Shown here: in pieces, positions 19,338-29,061 of the stretch | Layout of the letters: each line of letters starts with the position of its first letter | How positions within the stretch are numbered: position 1 is the first letter of the stretch | NCBI GenBank assembly: GCA_947375135.1 | Contig: CANCER010000009.1 | Coordinates: 60,280-124,279 of the forward strand | Origin: Comamonadaceae bacterium | GTDB lineage: Bacteria > Pseudomonadota > Gammaproteobacteria > Burkholderiales > Burkholderiaceae_C | Direction of reading: 5' to 3' | DNA: 64,000 nt | Notes under the pieces: model-generated | The model's input: the letters and a program-made list of their open reading frames with translations, nothing else | Database searches by the model: none | What the model was told of the DNA's origin: nothing | Position numbers and translations under genes: made by a program

Positions 19338-20294
19338 TCAGTTCAGCGCCATGCTGAGCTTGCGCCGGTAGACCGCCACCAGTTGCGCTTGCGGGTCCTG
19401 CTCGGCCACTACCTTGCCCATGAGTTCGATGCCACCTGCACTTTTGCCGGCGGCGGCCGGGTCTGTCTTGGGTTTGGGCGGGGTCAACAGTTCCAGGATG
19501 GCGACAAAGGTCTTGCGCGGCACGGCGTCGTTCCAGGCCTTGTCGCGCATCACGATTTCGAGCAGTTCGTCCATGGCAGCGGTCCAGTTGCCGCCCACCA
19601 TCAACACCCGTGCCTTGGCCAGGCGGGTATCAAAGTCGCGCTTGTTGGCGGCAATCAGAGCGTCAAACTGCTCCGGCGCCCAGCCGCCGCGTTCGTCGCT
19701 ATCGACAAAGCGGATGGCGTCCAGAAACTGCTCCAGCGCATCAAAGCGGAGCTGGCGCGGGATGGCTTTCAGGGCCGGCTCCAGAGCGGCCTCCGCGTCA
19801 TCGAGCATATTGTTCTCAATCAACAGCTTGACGTAGTCGTAGCGGGCATCGTCGTTGCCCGGGTCTACGGTGAGTGCGGAGTGCAACTTGTGTAGAGCCG
19901 CCTGCGGGTCGCCGGCCTCCAGCAAGGCCTGGGCTTCGTCGATTTCTTCCAGGGCTTCCAGTTCTTCTGCGGCGGGCAGGTGCTTGTCCAGAAAGGTCTT
20001 GAGCTGGCCCTCGGGCACGGCGCCCATGAAGCCGTCCACCGGCTTGCCGTTCATCATCAGCACGCAGGTCGGGATGCTGCGGATGCCAAAGGCCTGGCTG
20101 AGTTCCTGCTGCTGGTCGGAGTCGATCTTCACCAGCTTGAAGCGCCCGCCGTAGTCCACTTCCACCTTTTCCAGCAGCGGGCCAATCACCTTGCAAGGGC
20201 CGCACCAGGGAGCCCAAAAGTCCAGCAGAACGGGAGTCTGGTGCGAGGCGGCGACGACTTCGGCTTCGAAGTTCTCAATAGTGACGTTGATCAT
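19338..20294 (-). CDS. cnoX: Thioredoxin-TPR protein of the CnoX (YbbN) family
   Basis: A 318-residue protein. An N-terminal thioredoxin domain (about 1-110) keeps a full WCGPC active site (Cys 31 and 34), the SIPT cis-Pro loop and the FKLVKIDSDQQQ strand. The C-terminal two thirds is a TPR-like region (EALEEIDEAQALLEAGDPQAALHKL and similar). CnoX proteins hold unfolding proteins and hand them to chaperones. The E. coli protein lacks the CxxC, but this one has it, so it may also act as a redox enzyme. Divergent to purE with a 35-base gap. Confidence 0.88.
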   Translation of the reverse strand: MINVTIENFEAEVVAASHQTPVLLDFWAPWCGPCKVIGPLLEKVEVDYGGRFKLVKIDSDQQQELSQAFGIRSIPTCVLMMNGKPVDGFMGAVPEGQLKTFLDKHLPAAEELEALEEIDEAQALLEAGDPQAALHKLHSALTVDPGNDDARYDYVKLLIENNMLDDAEAALEPALKAIPRQLRFDALEQFLDAIRFVDSDERGGWAPEQFDALIAANKRDFDTRLAKARVLMVGGNWTAAMDELLEIVMRDKAWNDAVPRKTFVAILELLTPPKPKTDPAAAGKSAGGIELMGKVVAEQDPQAQLVAVYRRKLSMALN

Positions 20295-20329
20295 GGGTAG
20301 AGGCTCTGGGTAAAACGTAAAATTCGGGG

Positions 20330-20833
20330 ATGAAAACCATCCAAATAGGCGTCGTCATGGGTTCCAGCTCCGACTGGGACACCATGCAACATGCAGTGCA
20401 GATTCTCCAACAGTTTGGCATTGGCTTTGAAGCGAAGGTGGTTTCTGCCCACCGCATGCCCGATGAAATGTTCGCTTATGCGCAGGCAGCGGCAGGCCGT
20501 GGTCTGAAAGCCATCATCGCCGGAGCCGGTGGTGCCGCCCATTTGCCGGGCATGCTTGCCGCCAAAACCACCGTGCCCGTGCTGGGCGTGCCGGTGGCCA
20601 GCAAGCATTTGCAAGGCGTGGACTCGCTGCACAGCATTGTGCAAATGCCCAAGGGCATTCCCGTGGCTACCTTTGCCATCGGCAATGCGGGCGCGGCCAA
20701 TGCGGCCCTCTTTGCCATTGCGCTGCTGGCCAATAACGACAGCGCTTTGCGGCTGGAACTGGAGGCCTTCCGGCGTGACCAGACTCGTGTTGCCACCGAT
20801 ATGGTGCTGCCCATTACCGGCAGCGCCGCGTGA
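20330..20833 (+). CDS. purE: N5-carboxyaminoimidazole ribonucleotide mutase
   Basis: Class I PurE moves the carboxyl group of N5-CAIR to make CAIR in purine synthesis. The 167 residues show [13 protein letters not shown], the SAHRMPDEM motif and [12 protein letters not shown], all active-site regions. The stop overlaps the purK start (GTGA), so the two consecutive enzymes are coupled. Confidence 0.97.
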   Translation: MKTIQIGVVMGSSSDWDTMQHAVQILQQFGIGFEAKVVSAHRMPDEMFAYAQAAAGRGLKAIIAGAGGAAHLPGMLAAKTTVPVLGVPVASKHLQGVDSLHSIVQMPKGIPVATFAIGNAGAANAALFAIALLANNDSALRLELEAFRRDQTRVATDMVLPITGSAA

Positions 20834-22089
20834 TGGCGGGCCAACAGGCTGCAGGGGTCTCGGCAAACGTGGCTTCCGGTGCCCCTTCCAGTCAATTGTC
20901 TGGTGCTGGTGAGGGCATCGCCTTGGGGGGCTCCAGGGAAATGACGCTCGGTGTGATGGGCGGCGGCCAGCTTGGTCGCATGTTTGCGCACGCCGCGCAG
21001 CGCATGGGCTTTTTTACCGCCGTGCTGGATCCGGACCCGCTCAGCCCGGCCGGACGTGTCAGCCACCACCACATCCAGACGAGCTACACCGACCCGGTCG
21101 GGCTGGAGCGCCTGGCCCTCGTGGCGCAGGCCATCACCACCGAATTTGAAAATGTGCCCGCTCCCGCGCTGGCCGAGTTGGCCAAGACCCGCCCGGTGGC
21201 ACCGGCTGCCGCTTGCGTGGCAATCGCCCAGGACCGCGCCGCCGAGAAGGCCCACTTTGTGCGCTGCGGCGTGCCCTGTGCGCCTTACGCGGTGATCGAA
21301 ACGGCAGAGCAACTGGCTGCCGTGCCCGATAGCCTGCTGCCCGGCATCCTGAAGACTGCCCGCATGGGCTATGACGGCAAAGGCCAGGCCCGCGTGCGCA
21401 ACCGGGCCGAACTGGCTGAAGCTTGGGCGGACATGCAGCAATTGCCCTGCGTGCTGGAAAAAATGCTGCCGCTGGCGCTGGAGTGCTCGGTCATCGTGGC
21501 GCGCGCTTCCCATGGCGACTGCGTCAACCTGCCACTGCAGCGCAATCTGCACCGCGAGGGCATTCTGGCCGTGACCGAGGTGTATGCCGACAATGTGCCG
21601 GAGGCGCTGGCAGAGCGCGCCATTGCCGCCGCAAAGTCCATTGCCGCAGAACTGAACTACGTCGGTGTGCTGTGCGTGGAGTTCTTTGTGCTGGACGAAT
21701 CGAATCCGGCAGCTGCGGGCCTGGGTGGCCTGATCGTGAACGAGATGGCCCCGCGTCCGCACAACAGCGGTCACTACAGCATGGACGCCTGCGATGTCTC
21801 GCAGTTCGAACTGCAGGTGCGCACCCTGGCGGGTTTGCCGCTGGTGCAGCCGCGCCAACACAGCCCGGCCATCATGCTCAACCTGCTGGGCGACATCTGG
21901 CCCGAAGGTGGCGTGCCGCCTTGGGAGCGGGTGCTGGCATTGCCCGGCACCCATCTGCATCTGTACGGCAAGTTGCGCGCCGCCAAGGGGCGCAAGATGG
22001 GCCATCTGAACATCACCGGCAGCACCCTCGAGCAGGTGCGCCGCATCGCCCTGCAGGCGGCACAGATTCTGGGCATCGAAGCTTTTTAA
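20830..22089 (+). CDS. purK: N5-carboxyaminoimidazole ribonucleotide synthase
   Basis: ATP-grasp enzyme that carboxylates AIR to N5-CAIR, the substrate of PurE. The 419 residues begin with a GTG overlapping the purE stop. The first ~37 residues are a low-complexity extension before the usual start [14 protein letters not shown], so an internal start at 20941 (the ATG of MTLG) is also possible. ATP-grasp features include [21 protein letters not shown]-like metal-binding residues and [14 protein letters not shown]. Confidence 0.95.
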   Translation: MMAGQQAAGVSANVASGAPSSQLSGAGEGIALGGSREMTLGVMGGGQLGRMFAHAAQRMGFFTAVLDPDPLSPAGRVSHHHIQTSYTDPVGLERLALVAQAITTEFENVPAPALAELAKTRPVAPAAACVAIAQDRAAEKAHFVRCGVPCAPYAVIETAEQLAAVPDSLLPGILKTARMGYDGKGQARVRNRAELAEAWADMQQLPCVLEKMLPLALECSVIVARASHGDCVNLPLQRNLHREGILAVTEVYADNVPEALAERAIAAAKSIAAELNYVGVLCVEFFVLDESNPAAAGLGGLIVNEMAPRPHNSGHYSMDACDVSQFELQVRTLAGLPLVQPRQHSPAIMLNLLGDIWPEGGVPPWERVLALPGTHLHLYGKLRAAKGRKMGHLNITGSTLEQVRRIALQAAQILGIEAF

Positions 22090-22123
22090 GAAGCCTTTTA
22101 ACTTTTCTTGAAAGGGCCGCACC

Positions 22124-23197
22124 ATGATCGTGTCCGCCTATGTATTTGCCGACGGTGTGGAGTTCGCACCCGAGGCGATTGGCGCGGCGGCACAGGCCCT
22201 GCGCGACGGCCAGCTGATCGGCCTGCCCACGGAGACCGTCTACGGCCTGGGTGCCGATGCCGACAACGCCACAGCGGTGGCTGCCATCTTTGCTGCCAAG
22301 GGGCGGCCCAGCGACCACCCTCTGATCGTGCACGTGGCCGCGTTCGACGGTGGGATGTCGGGTGTAGCGCATTACGCCGGCCGCGTTCCCTCGTTTGCGC
22401 AGCAGCTGATGTCGGCCTTCTGGCCGGGGCCGCTGACGCTGATCCTGCCGCGCCGCGAGGGCGTGGGTGCGATCGCCGCCGGTGGACAGAACACGATTGG
22501 CCTGCGCTGCCCGGCGCACCCGGTGGCGCAAGCCGTGCTGGCCGCCCTGCGTCAACCCACGGCGGGCGAGCCTGTGGTCTGGGGCGTGGCAGCGCCCAGC
22601 GCCAACCGCTTTGGCCGCGTCAGCCCGACCACGGCGCAGCATGTGCAAAGTGAGTTTGCCGACGCACCTGAGCTGCTGATATTGGACGGCGGCCCCTGCG
22701 AGGTGGGCATTGAGTCCACCATCATCGACTGCACGCGCGGCGCGCCGGTGTTGCTGCGCCCGGGTGCGATCACCAGCGAGCAGGTGGCAGCCGCCTGTGG
22801 CCGCGCGCTGCTATCTCCCGAAGAGTTGGAGGCCCAAGGACAAGCTGCACCGCGCGCCTCCGGCACGCTGGAGTCGCATTACGCGCCCAACGCTACGGTG
22901 CGCCTGATGGATGCCAAGGCCTTGCAGCAAGCGCTGGATCTGCTGGGCACCGATGTGGACAAGGCCGCTGCACCCGGCAAGATGATTGCCATTTATTCCC
23001 GCGTGCCGCTCAAGACCAAAGCACGTCAGATCGAATTGCGCCGCATGCCGTCTGATGCGGCCGTGGCAGCGCACGAGTTGTTTTCGGTGCTGCGCGAACT
23101 CGACGCCCTGCGCGTCCAGCTGATCTGGGTGGAGACGCCGCCGGATGACATGGCCTGGGATGGGGTGCGCGATCGGCTGCAGCGGGCGGCTGCTTAG
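22124..23197 (+). CDS. Threonylcarbamoyl-AMP synthase (Sua5 type)
   Basis: Makes threonylcarbamoyl-adenylate for the t6A37 modification of ANN-decoding tRNAs. At 357 residues it is the long Sua5 form. The YrdC-like domain covers about 1-220 (LPTETVYGLGADA, KGRPSDHPLIVHV, APSANRFGRVSPT), and a C-terminal Sua5 domain follows (SGTLESHYAPN, MIAIYSRVPL). tsaB, another t6A gene, lies about 2.7 kb downstream. Its TAG stop overlaps the stop of the convergent dacB by three bases. Confidence 0.93.
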   Translation: MIVSAYVFADGVEFAPEAIGAAAQALRDGQLIGLPTETVYGLGADADNATAVAAIFAAKGRPSDHPLIVHVAAFDGGMSGVAHYAGRVPSFAQQLMSAFWPGPLTLILPRREGVGAIAAGGQNTIGLRCPAHPVAQAVLAALRQPTAGEPVVWGVAAPSANRFGRVSPTTAQHVQSEFADAPELLILDGGPCEVGIESTIIDCTRGAPVLLRPGAITSEQVAAACGRALLSPEELEAQGQAAPRASGTLESHYAPNATVRLMDAKALQQALDLLGTDVDKAAAPGKMIAIYSRVPLKTKARQIELRRMPSDAAVAAHELFSVLRELDALRVQLIWVETPPDDMAWDGVRDRLQRAAA

Positions 23198-24708
23198 TTG
23201 TCTCTGGCCGCCCAATCCACCAGCGTTTCCATCACCGCACGCGCCGCTTCGGTATTGGCATTGGCGTGGTTGATCAGGGCCACCAGCACATAGCGCTTGC
23301 CGCTGGCGCCATCTACATAACCTGCACGGGCCAGGGCATTGCTCAGGGTGCCGGTCTTCAGGTGCGCGCTGCCCACGGCCTTGGATTTGAAGCGCTTGAG
23401 CGTGCCGTCCACGCCGGTGATCGGCAACGAACCCATTAGTTCCGACATGTAGGGTGAGTGCCAGGCCACCTGCAGCAGGCGCGCCAGGCCTTGCGCGCTG
23501 ATGCGCTCCTGGCGCGACAGGCCGGAGCCGTTGTCCCACACCGGCATCTCTTCGGCGCTAATGCGCTCCTTCCACCAGCGCTGCATCACCGTGCGGGAAG
23601 CTGCAAAGCTGCCGGCGTTTAAAGCAGGTGCACCACCCGAGCCCACGGCAGTTGCACCCGGTGACGCGTTGCTGGCGGTATCCCCGCTCGAACCCACGGC
23701 GCCCTGCGGCACGACGCGGCCCAGCGTTAAAAACACCTGTTGCGCCATCACGTTGTTGCTGTACTTGTTGATGTCGCGGATGATTTCGGCCAGGGGTGCG
23801 GAGCTGGCTTCCAGTGTGGGTTTGCCGGCCGCCAGGGCTGCAGGCACCGTGCCGTAGCGCACCGTGCCACTGAGCTTGCCGCCCATGTCCAGCCACATAC
23901 CCTGCACTGCGCGCACGCCGTAGCTGCGCGGGTCGGCATAGGCCACGGGCCAGACTTTTTCACCACAGCTGGCGGCGTAGCTGCCGCCAAAGCGGATGTG
24001 TCTGGCGTCCGAGAAATCGGCCTTGAGGGCACCCCGGTAATCGCCACAGTCGCCGCTGCTTAAGGGTACCGAGGCCTGCATCTGCACACCGGCCAGTGGC
24101 GGGTCAAACTGCACCTGGGCGGTGTTGCCGCTGCGCTCCGGCGCAAAGGTCATCACCACCGCCTTGAAGTTGATCAGGAGCGCGTCGGGCGCGGCGTTGT
24201 AGGGCCGCAATGGCTCACCGTCGAAGGTGGCGGGGTCGGCATCAGGCACCTCAAAGGCGCTGCGGTCCAGCACGATGTCGCCCGCAATCTGCCTGATGCC
24301 CATACCCTGCAGGCGGCGCAGCAGCAGCCACAACCGTTCCAACACCAGCTTGGGGTCGCCCTGGCCCTTGATATAGACGTTGCCGGTGAGGGTGCCGTTT
24401 TGCACGGTGCCGTCCACATAGACCGGTGTGCTCCACGTGTAGGCCGGGCCCAGCAGGTCGAGTGCGGCAAAGGTGGTGGTCAGCTTCATCACCGACGCCG
24501 GGTTCATGGGCACCTGGGCGCGGTGGGTCAGGCGCGGGGCGGCGTTGCTTTGCTCCGGCTCCGTTACCAGGAGGGAAATGGCATCACGCGGAATTTTGGC
24601 GCGCGCCAGGGCGGCCTCCACTTCGGGTGGAATGGCACCGGCCGGGGCCGCCGACACGTTGCAGTATGCAAAGAATAGGAGGAGGGAGCACAAGGTTCTG
24701 AGCTGCAT
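23194..24708 (-). CDS. dacB: D-alanyl-D-alanine carboxypeptidase/endopeptidase (PBP4 type)
   Basis: Periplasmic peptidoglycan hydrolase of the S13 family that trims D-Ala and cuts cross-links. The 504-residue protein has a signal peptide (LCSLLLFFAYCNVSAAP), the SxxK nucleophile motif SVMK at about 72-75, the SxN motif SNN (KYSNNVMAQ) and the KTG motif (HLKTGTLSNA). A Gly/Ala/Ser-rich insert of roughly 35 residues lies after the SNN region (about nt 23610-23710), which makes it longer than E. coli PBP4. The ATG at 24708 fits the signal peptide. Confidence 0.93.
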   Translation of the reverse strand: MQLRTLCSLLLFFAYCNVSAAPAGAIPPEVEAALARAKIPRDAISLLVTEPEQSNAAPRLTHRAQVPMNPASVMKLTTTFAALDLLGPAYTWSTPVYVDGTVQNGTLTGNVYIKGQGDPKLVLERLWLLLRRLQGMGIRQIAGDIVLDRSAFEVPDADPATFDGEPLRPYNAAPDALLINFKAVVMTFAPERSGNTAQVQFDPPLAGVQMQASVPLSSGDCGDYRGALKADFSDARHIRFGGSYAASCGEKVWPVAYADPRSYGVRAVQGMWLDMGGKLSGTVRYGTVPAALAAGKPTLEASSAPLAEIIRDINKYSNNVMAQQVFLTLGRVVPQGAVGSSGDTASNASPGATAVGSGGAPALNAGSFAASRTVMQRWWKERISAEEMPVWDNGSGLSRQERISAQGLARLLQVAWHSPYMSELMGSLPITGVDGTLKRFKSKAVGSAHLKTGTLSNALARAGYVDGASGKRYVLVALINHANANTEAARAVMETLVDWAARDN

Positions 24709-24852
24709 GCCGCCATTATCCGGTGGCTCCCCCGCGGGCAGTCGCCACACAGGACCCTGCCAGGCCCGCTGGCGCGAGGGCAGGTTCGGGCCATCGACAG
24801 GGCCATCCTGACGCAGGCCGTGCGCCTACCGCCCTGCCGCGATAATCACTGC

Positions 24853-25872
24853 ATGTCGCCTATCACCACCACCGCCTTGCCCGGCACCCTGCCGCGCCTC
24901 TCCCCCAAAGTGGTGGGTCTGCTGGCCGCGCTGGTGACGGTTGTCATCTGGACGGCATTTATCGTGGTGGCACGGGCCTCGGCCGACCCGGCGCGTGCGC
25001 CGACCCTGACCCCGGTGGACATCGTGTTTGCCCGGCTGCTGGGGGCGGGCCTTATCCTGCTGCCCCTGGGCTGGTGGCTGACGCAGACGCAGCGCATACG
25101 GCAGCGAGAGGCCGGCCAACCGCCCGCTGCCGGTTCATTGGGGGGGTTTTCCCCGCTGCCCCTGCGTACCACGGTGCTCACCGGCTTGTTCGGCGGCCTG
25201 ATTTATGGGCTTTTGGCCTATAGCGGTTTTGTCTTTGCCCCTGCTGCACACGCTTCGGTGCTGATGCCCGGCAGTTTGCCGTTGTGGACCGCGCTGCTGG
25301 CCCTGTTCGTGCTGGGTGAGCGCATCACGCCGTCGCGGGTGATCGGGCTGGTCTGCATCGTGGCGGGCGACTTGCTGGTGGGCGGTGCCAGCCTGTTACA
25401 TGCGCTGGATGGCAGTGGTGTGTGGCGCGGCGATGTGCTGTTTGTCCTGGCTGCGTTGACCTGGTCCTGCTACAGCGTGCTGGTGCGTAAATACGCCTTG
25501 CAGGCAGTGCATGCCACCACGGCCATTACCGTGTTCGCCTTTTTTGTGTTTGTGCCCGTCTACCTGCTGCTGGTGTGGGCGGGCGTGTTGCAGGGCCATG
25601 TGTTTACCGCGCCGCTGCGCGATGTGCTGTGGCAAATGCTGATGCAGGGTGTGGGTTCGGTGGTGGTGTCGGGCATCAGCTTCAACATGATGATTCGCGC
25701 CTTCGGCCCGGTGCGCTCGACCATGCTGACGGCGGTGGTGCCGGGCATGTCGGCTCTGGCCGCCGCGCTGGTATTGGGCGAGCCGCTGCCCTGGAATGTG
25801 TTGACCGGCCTCACCCTGGTCACCGCCGGCATTGTGTTTGGTGTGCGCCAGGCGGGAGCTAAAAAGCCATGA
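24853..25872 (+). CDS. EamA/DMT-family transporter
   Basis: A 339-residue inner-membrane protein with about ten hydrophobic helices in two EamA halves (VVGLLAALVTVVIWTAFIVVA at the start, GDVLFVLAALTWSCYSVLVRKY beginning the second half). Such drug/metabolite transporters usually export amino acids or other small metabolites; the substrate is not readable from sequence. I chose the ATG at 24853 over an upstream GTG. The stop overlaps the tsaB start (ATGA). Confidence 0.88.
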   Translation: MSPITTTALPGTLPRLSPKVVGLLAALVTVVIWTAFIVVARASADPARAPTLTPVDIVFARLLGAGLILLPLGWWLTQTQRIRQREAGQPPAAGSLGGFSPLPLRTTVLTGLFGGLIYGLLAYSGFVFAPAAHASVLMPGSLPLWTALLALFVLGERITPSRVIGLVCIVAGDLLVGGASLLHALDGSGVWRGDVLFVLAALTWSCYSVLVRKYALQAVHATTAITVFAFFVFVPVYLLLVWAGVLQGHVFTAPLRDVLWQMLMQGVGSVVVSGISFNMMIRAFGPVRSTMLTAVVPGMSALAAALVLGEPLPWNVLTGLTLVTAGIVFGVRQAGAKKP

Positions 25873-26609
25873 AACTGCTGGCCTTTGATACCAGTACCGA
25901 TGGGATGTCCATCGCCGTCTCCCGCGACGATGGCGCAGCGGCAGGCCTGTGGCAACTGCAGGGCGAGGGTGGGGCGAAGGCCTCTAGGGGGCTGATCGCC
26001 GGGGTGCTGGAGCTGATGCGCCAGTCCGGGATGGAACTGCGCGAACTCGATGCCATTTGTTTTGGCTGCGGCCCCGGCTCGTTTACCGGCCTGCGCACGG
26101 CCTGTGCTGTTGCGCAAGGACTGGCCTTTGGTGCCGGCGTGCCGGTGCTGCCCGTGAACTCGTTGCTGGCGCTGGCGGAAGAGGCGCGCCATAGCGCCTT
26201 GGCAGAGGCCCGAAGCGGGCAGGTCACCGCTCTGCTGGATGCGCGCATGGACGAAATTTACAGCGCCACCTTTGCCTTCGATGCCGGCATCTGGCGCGAA
26301 TTGCAGCCGGCCATGCTGGTGAAGCCTGAAGCGGTGGCATTGCCCGTGCCAAGCGCGGGAGAAGCCGTCGCGGCGGGCAATGCCTTTGCCGCCTATGGCG
26401 AGCGACTGAGCGGCTTGCCGGCGGCTGCAGCCCGTATCCAAGCCCTGCCGCAAGCCGCTGCCCTGTTGCGTCTGGCGCCACAATTGCTGGCGGCCGGCAA
26501 GGCGGTTGCGGCCGAACACGCGTTGCCCACCTATATTCGCGACAAGGTCGCCCAAACCACGGCCGAGCGCGCTGCCATCAAGGCTGCGCAACTGGCCGCA
26601 GCCCTCTGA
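25869..26609 (+). CDS. tsaB: t6A biosynthesis protein TsaB
   Basis: A 246-residue ASKHA-fold partner of TsaD in making threonylcarbamoyl-adenosine in tRNA. The N terminus MKLLAFDTSTDGMSIAVS and the CGPGSFTGLRTACAVAQGLAFG motif are diagnostic. It starts inside the stop of the EamA gene and is followed four bases later by rimI, the usual neighbour in proteobacteria. Confidence 0.94.
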   Translation: MKLLAFDTSTDGMSIAVSRDDGAAAGLWQLQGEGGAKASRGLIAGVLELMRQSGMELRELDAICFGCGPGSFTGLRTACAVAQGLAFGAGVPVLPVNSLLALAEEARHSALAEARSGQVTALLDARMDEIYSATFAFDAGIWRELQPAMLVKPEAVALPVPSAGEAVAAGNAFAAYGERLSGLPAAAARIQALPQAAALLRLAPQLLAAGKAVAAEHALPTYIRDKVAQTTAERAAIKAAQLAAAL

Positions 26610-26613
26610 AACC

Positions 26614-27063
26614 ATGGGCGAAGCGCGTTTCGAGCCCCTGCTGCCCGACCGCCTGGACGAAGTCATGCGCGTGGAGCAGCGTGCGTATTCGCAGCCCTGG
26701 TCGCGCACCAACTTCATCGACGCGTTGCACAGTGGTTACCAGGCGCAGATGCTGGTAGCCGATGGAAATCTGCTGGGCTACTTCGTGGCCATGAAGGGCG
26801 TGGACGAGGTGCATCTGCTCAACATCACCGTGGCCCCGGAGTACCAGGGGCAGGGCTGGTCGCGCATCCTGCTGGACGCACTGGCGATCTGGGCGCGCGG
26901 ACAGGCGGCCGAGTGGCTGTGGCTGGAAGTGCGCGTGAACAACCTGCGCGCCCTGGGCGTGTACGAGGCCCATGGCTACCGCCGCGTGGGCCTGCGCAAG
27001 GACTATTACCCGGCATCGAACGGCAAGCGCGAAGATGCGCTGGTCATGAGCCTGCGGCTCTGA
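26614..27063 (+). CDS. rimI: Ribosomal-protein-S18-alanine N-acetyltransferase
   Basis: A 149-residue GNAT acetyltransferase. The acetyl-CoA signature is VAPEYQGQGWSRILLDAL, followed by LEVRVNNLRALGVYEAHGYRRVGLRKDYY, the pattern typical of RimI. The ATG at 26614 lies directly after tsaB; the frame extends upstream within tsaB, but those codons are out-of-frame tsaB sequence. The tsaB-rimI pairing supports the name. Confidence 0.9.
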   Translation: MGEARFEPLLPDRLDEVMRVEQRAYSQPWSRTNFIDALHSGYQAQMLVADGNLLGYFVAMKGVDEVHLLNITVAPEYQGQGWSRILLDALAIWARGQAAEWLWLEVRVNNLRALGVYEAHGYRRVGLRKDYYPASNGKREDALVMSLRL

Positions 27064-27078
27064 AACTTACGGATACCT

Positions 27079-27981
27079 ATGGCCCTAGAACTCGACACCC
27101 GCCAACGCGCCATGCTGCAGGAGATGGGCGTGCGCGTCTGGCTGCCGGAGGCGGATGTGGCCATTCTGGAGCAGGCCGCGCCGCCCGAACAGCAGGCAAG
27201 GCCGACCGTCGCCAGGCCTGTCTCCACCGCGCCGTCACGGGCGCCGTCACCCCGCCCAGACGATGCCCCCACCGCGCGCAGCCAAGTCTCTGCAAGCACG
27301 CCGGTACCCGGTGCTTCGGAATCGCATGCTGTGCCGCTGGTTGCTGCGTCTCTGGACTGGACTGCCTTGACCGACGCGGTGCGGGCCTGTCAGGCCTGTG
27401 CCGTGTGCAGCGGCCGAACCACGCCCACGCTGCTGGCCCCTGCAGAAAACTTGGCGCAGTGCGACTGGATAGTCGTGGGCGATGCGCCGGATGAAGAAGA
27501 GGACCGCGCCGGTGCCCCCTTTGCCGGCCAGGACGGCGTGCTGCTGGGCAATATGCTGCGTGCGCTGGGCCTGCAGCGCGCCAACCCCCTGCCTTCTGCC
27601 GTGCAGGGCCCGGTGCCGCCGGCCTCCCAACGTGCCTACCTCACCAACGTGCTGAAATGCCGCCCGGCCCCGGGCGCTATGCCGCAGGCCACGGAACTGG
27701 CCCAATGCGCCGCCTACCTGCAGCGCGAGATCGCACTGGTGCAGCCCAAACTCATTCTGGCCATGGGGCGGTATGCCAACCAGGTCTTGCTGGCCGAGAC
27801 ACCTGCGTTGGTGGCACAGCCCCTGGGCAAGCTGCGCGGCACCTTGCACCACTACCAGGGCGTGCCGGTGGTGGTCACCTACCCGCCCAAACTGCTGATG
27901 CGCAACAGCGCTGACAAAGCCAAGGCCTGGGCCGACCTGTGCTTTGCTGCCGCTGCGCTGGAAGCTGCCCCGGACCGTTAG
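27079..27981 (+). CDS. Family-4-like uracil-DNA glycosylase with altered catalytic motif
   Basis: A 300-residue protein of the iron-sulfur uracil-DNA glycosylase group. The cluster ligands fit: Cys 104, 107, 194 and 210 (C-x2-C and C-x15-C). Motif 1 is VVGDAPDEEEDRAGAPFAG, where active family members usually read GExPG. Motif 2, usually a His-Pro-x-x-x-L pattern, reads TYPPKLLMRN (about 267-276), so the His is missing. Residues 35-90 are a Pro/Ala/Ser-rich linker between a short N-terminal helix and the enzyme domain. It may have changed activity or specificity. It sits after tsaB-rimI. Confidence 0.82.
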   Translation: MALELDTRQRAMLQEMGVRVWLPEADVAILEQAAPPEQQARPTVARPVSTAPSRAPSPRPDDAPTARSQVSASTPVPGASESHAVPLVAASLDWTALTDAVRACQACAVCSGRTTPTLLAPAENLAQCDWIVVGDAPDEEEDRAGAPFAGQDGVLLGNMLRALGLQRANPLPSAVQGPVPPASQRAYLTNVLKCRPAPGAMPQATELAQCAAYLQREIALVQPKLILAMGRYANQVLLAETPALVAQPLGKLRGTLHHYQGVPVVVTYPPKLLMRNSADKAKAWADLCFAAAALEAAPDR

Positions 27982-28029
27982 TGGATAGTTTTTTTACAAT
28001 TGCCGAACCGATCTACCCAAGAGGTCTTC

Positions 28030-29061
28030 ATGTTTCCAAAAAACGCCTGGTACGTTGCCTGCACCGCCGCTGAGATTGACGGTAAGCCCCTGGGGCGCAA
28101 AATTTGTGGTGACAGCATCGTCTTCTACCGCGGCGAAGAAAACCGCGTGGCCGCACTGGAAGACTTCTGCCCCCACCGCGGCGCGCCCCTGTCGCTGGGC
28201 CGGGTGATGGAAGGCAAGCTGGTGTGCGGCTACCACGGTCTGGAGATGGGCTGCGAGGGCAAGACCATCGCCATGCCGGGCCAGCGCGTGCGCGGCTTCC
28301 CCGCCATCCGCAGCTACCCTGTGGAAGAGCGTTATGGCTTTATATGGGTCTGGACTGGCGACGCGGCGCTGGCCGATCCGGCAACGATTCAGCACCTGCA
28401 CTGGTACGGCGACCCGGACTGGGCGTTTGGCGGTGGCATGTTCCATATCCAGTGCGACTACCGCCTGATGATCGACAACCTGATGGACCTGACGCACGAA
28501 ACCTATGTGCATGCCAGCTCCATCGGCCAGAAGGAAATTGACGAAACGCCGTGCAAGACGGTGGTGGAGGACGGGCAGGTGGTCACCAGCCGCCACATGA
28601 ACAACATCATGCCGCCGCCCTTCTGGCAAATGGCCTTGCGCGGCAACCACCTGGCCGACGACGTGCCGGTGGACCGCTGGCAGATCTGCCGCTTCACACC
28701 GCCCGGCAGCGTGATGATTGAAGTGGGCGTGGCCCATGCCGGCAAGGGCGGCTATGACGCACCCGCCGACAGCAAGGCCTACAGCGTGGTGGTGGACTTC
28801 ATCACCCCCGAGACCGAAACCTCCATTTGGTATTTCTGGGGTATGGCGCGCAAGTTCAACCCGCAAGACCAGGCGCTGACCGATAACATCCGCGAAGGGC
28901 AGGCCAAAATCTTCAGCGAAGATCTGGACATGCTGGAGCGCCAGCAAAAAAACATCCTGGCCCACCCCGGGCGCGCCCTGCTGATGCTCAATATCGACAC
29001 CGGCGGCGTGCAGTCGCGTAAGCTTTTGGACAAGATGATCACAATGGAGCAAGCCGCATGA
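28030..29061 (+). CDS. Rieske aromatic-ring oxygenase, terminal subunit (VanA-like)
   Basis: A 343-residue oxygenase subunit of the vanillate demethylase/phthalate dioxygenase group. The Rieske centre ligands are Cys 47, His 49, Cys 66 and His 69 (CPHRG... CGYHG). The mononuclear iron site is in DNLMDLTHETYVH, with His about 156 and 161. It should hydroxylate or demethylate a small aromatic or cyclic substrate, but the substrate is not identifiable. The ATG at 28030 follows AGAGG. The stop overlaps the ferredoxin start (ATGA), so the electron donor is encoded in the same operon. Confidence 0.9.
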   Translation: MFPKNAWYVACTAAEIDGKPLGRKICGDSIVFYRGEENRVAALEDFCPHRGAPLSLGRVMEGKLVCGYHGLEMGCEGKTIAMPGQRVRGFPAIRSYPVEERYGFIWVWTGDAALADPATIQHLHWYGDPDWAFGGGMFHIQCDYRLMIDNLMDLTHETYVHASSIGQKEIDETPCKTVVEDGQVVTSRHMNNIMPPPFWQMALRGNHLADDVPVDRWQICRFTPPGSVMIEVGVAHAGKGGYDAPADSKAYSVVVDFITPETETSIWYFWGMARKFNPQDQALTDNIREGQAKIFSEDLDMLERQQKNILAHPGRALLMLNIDTGGVQSRKLLDKMITMEQAA

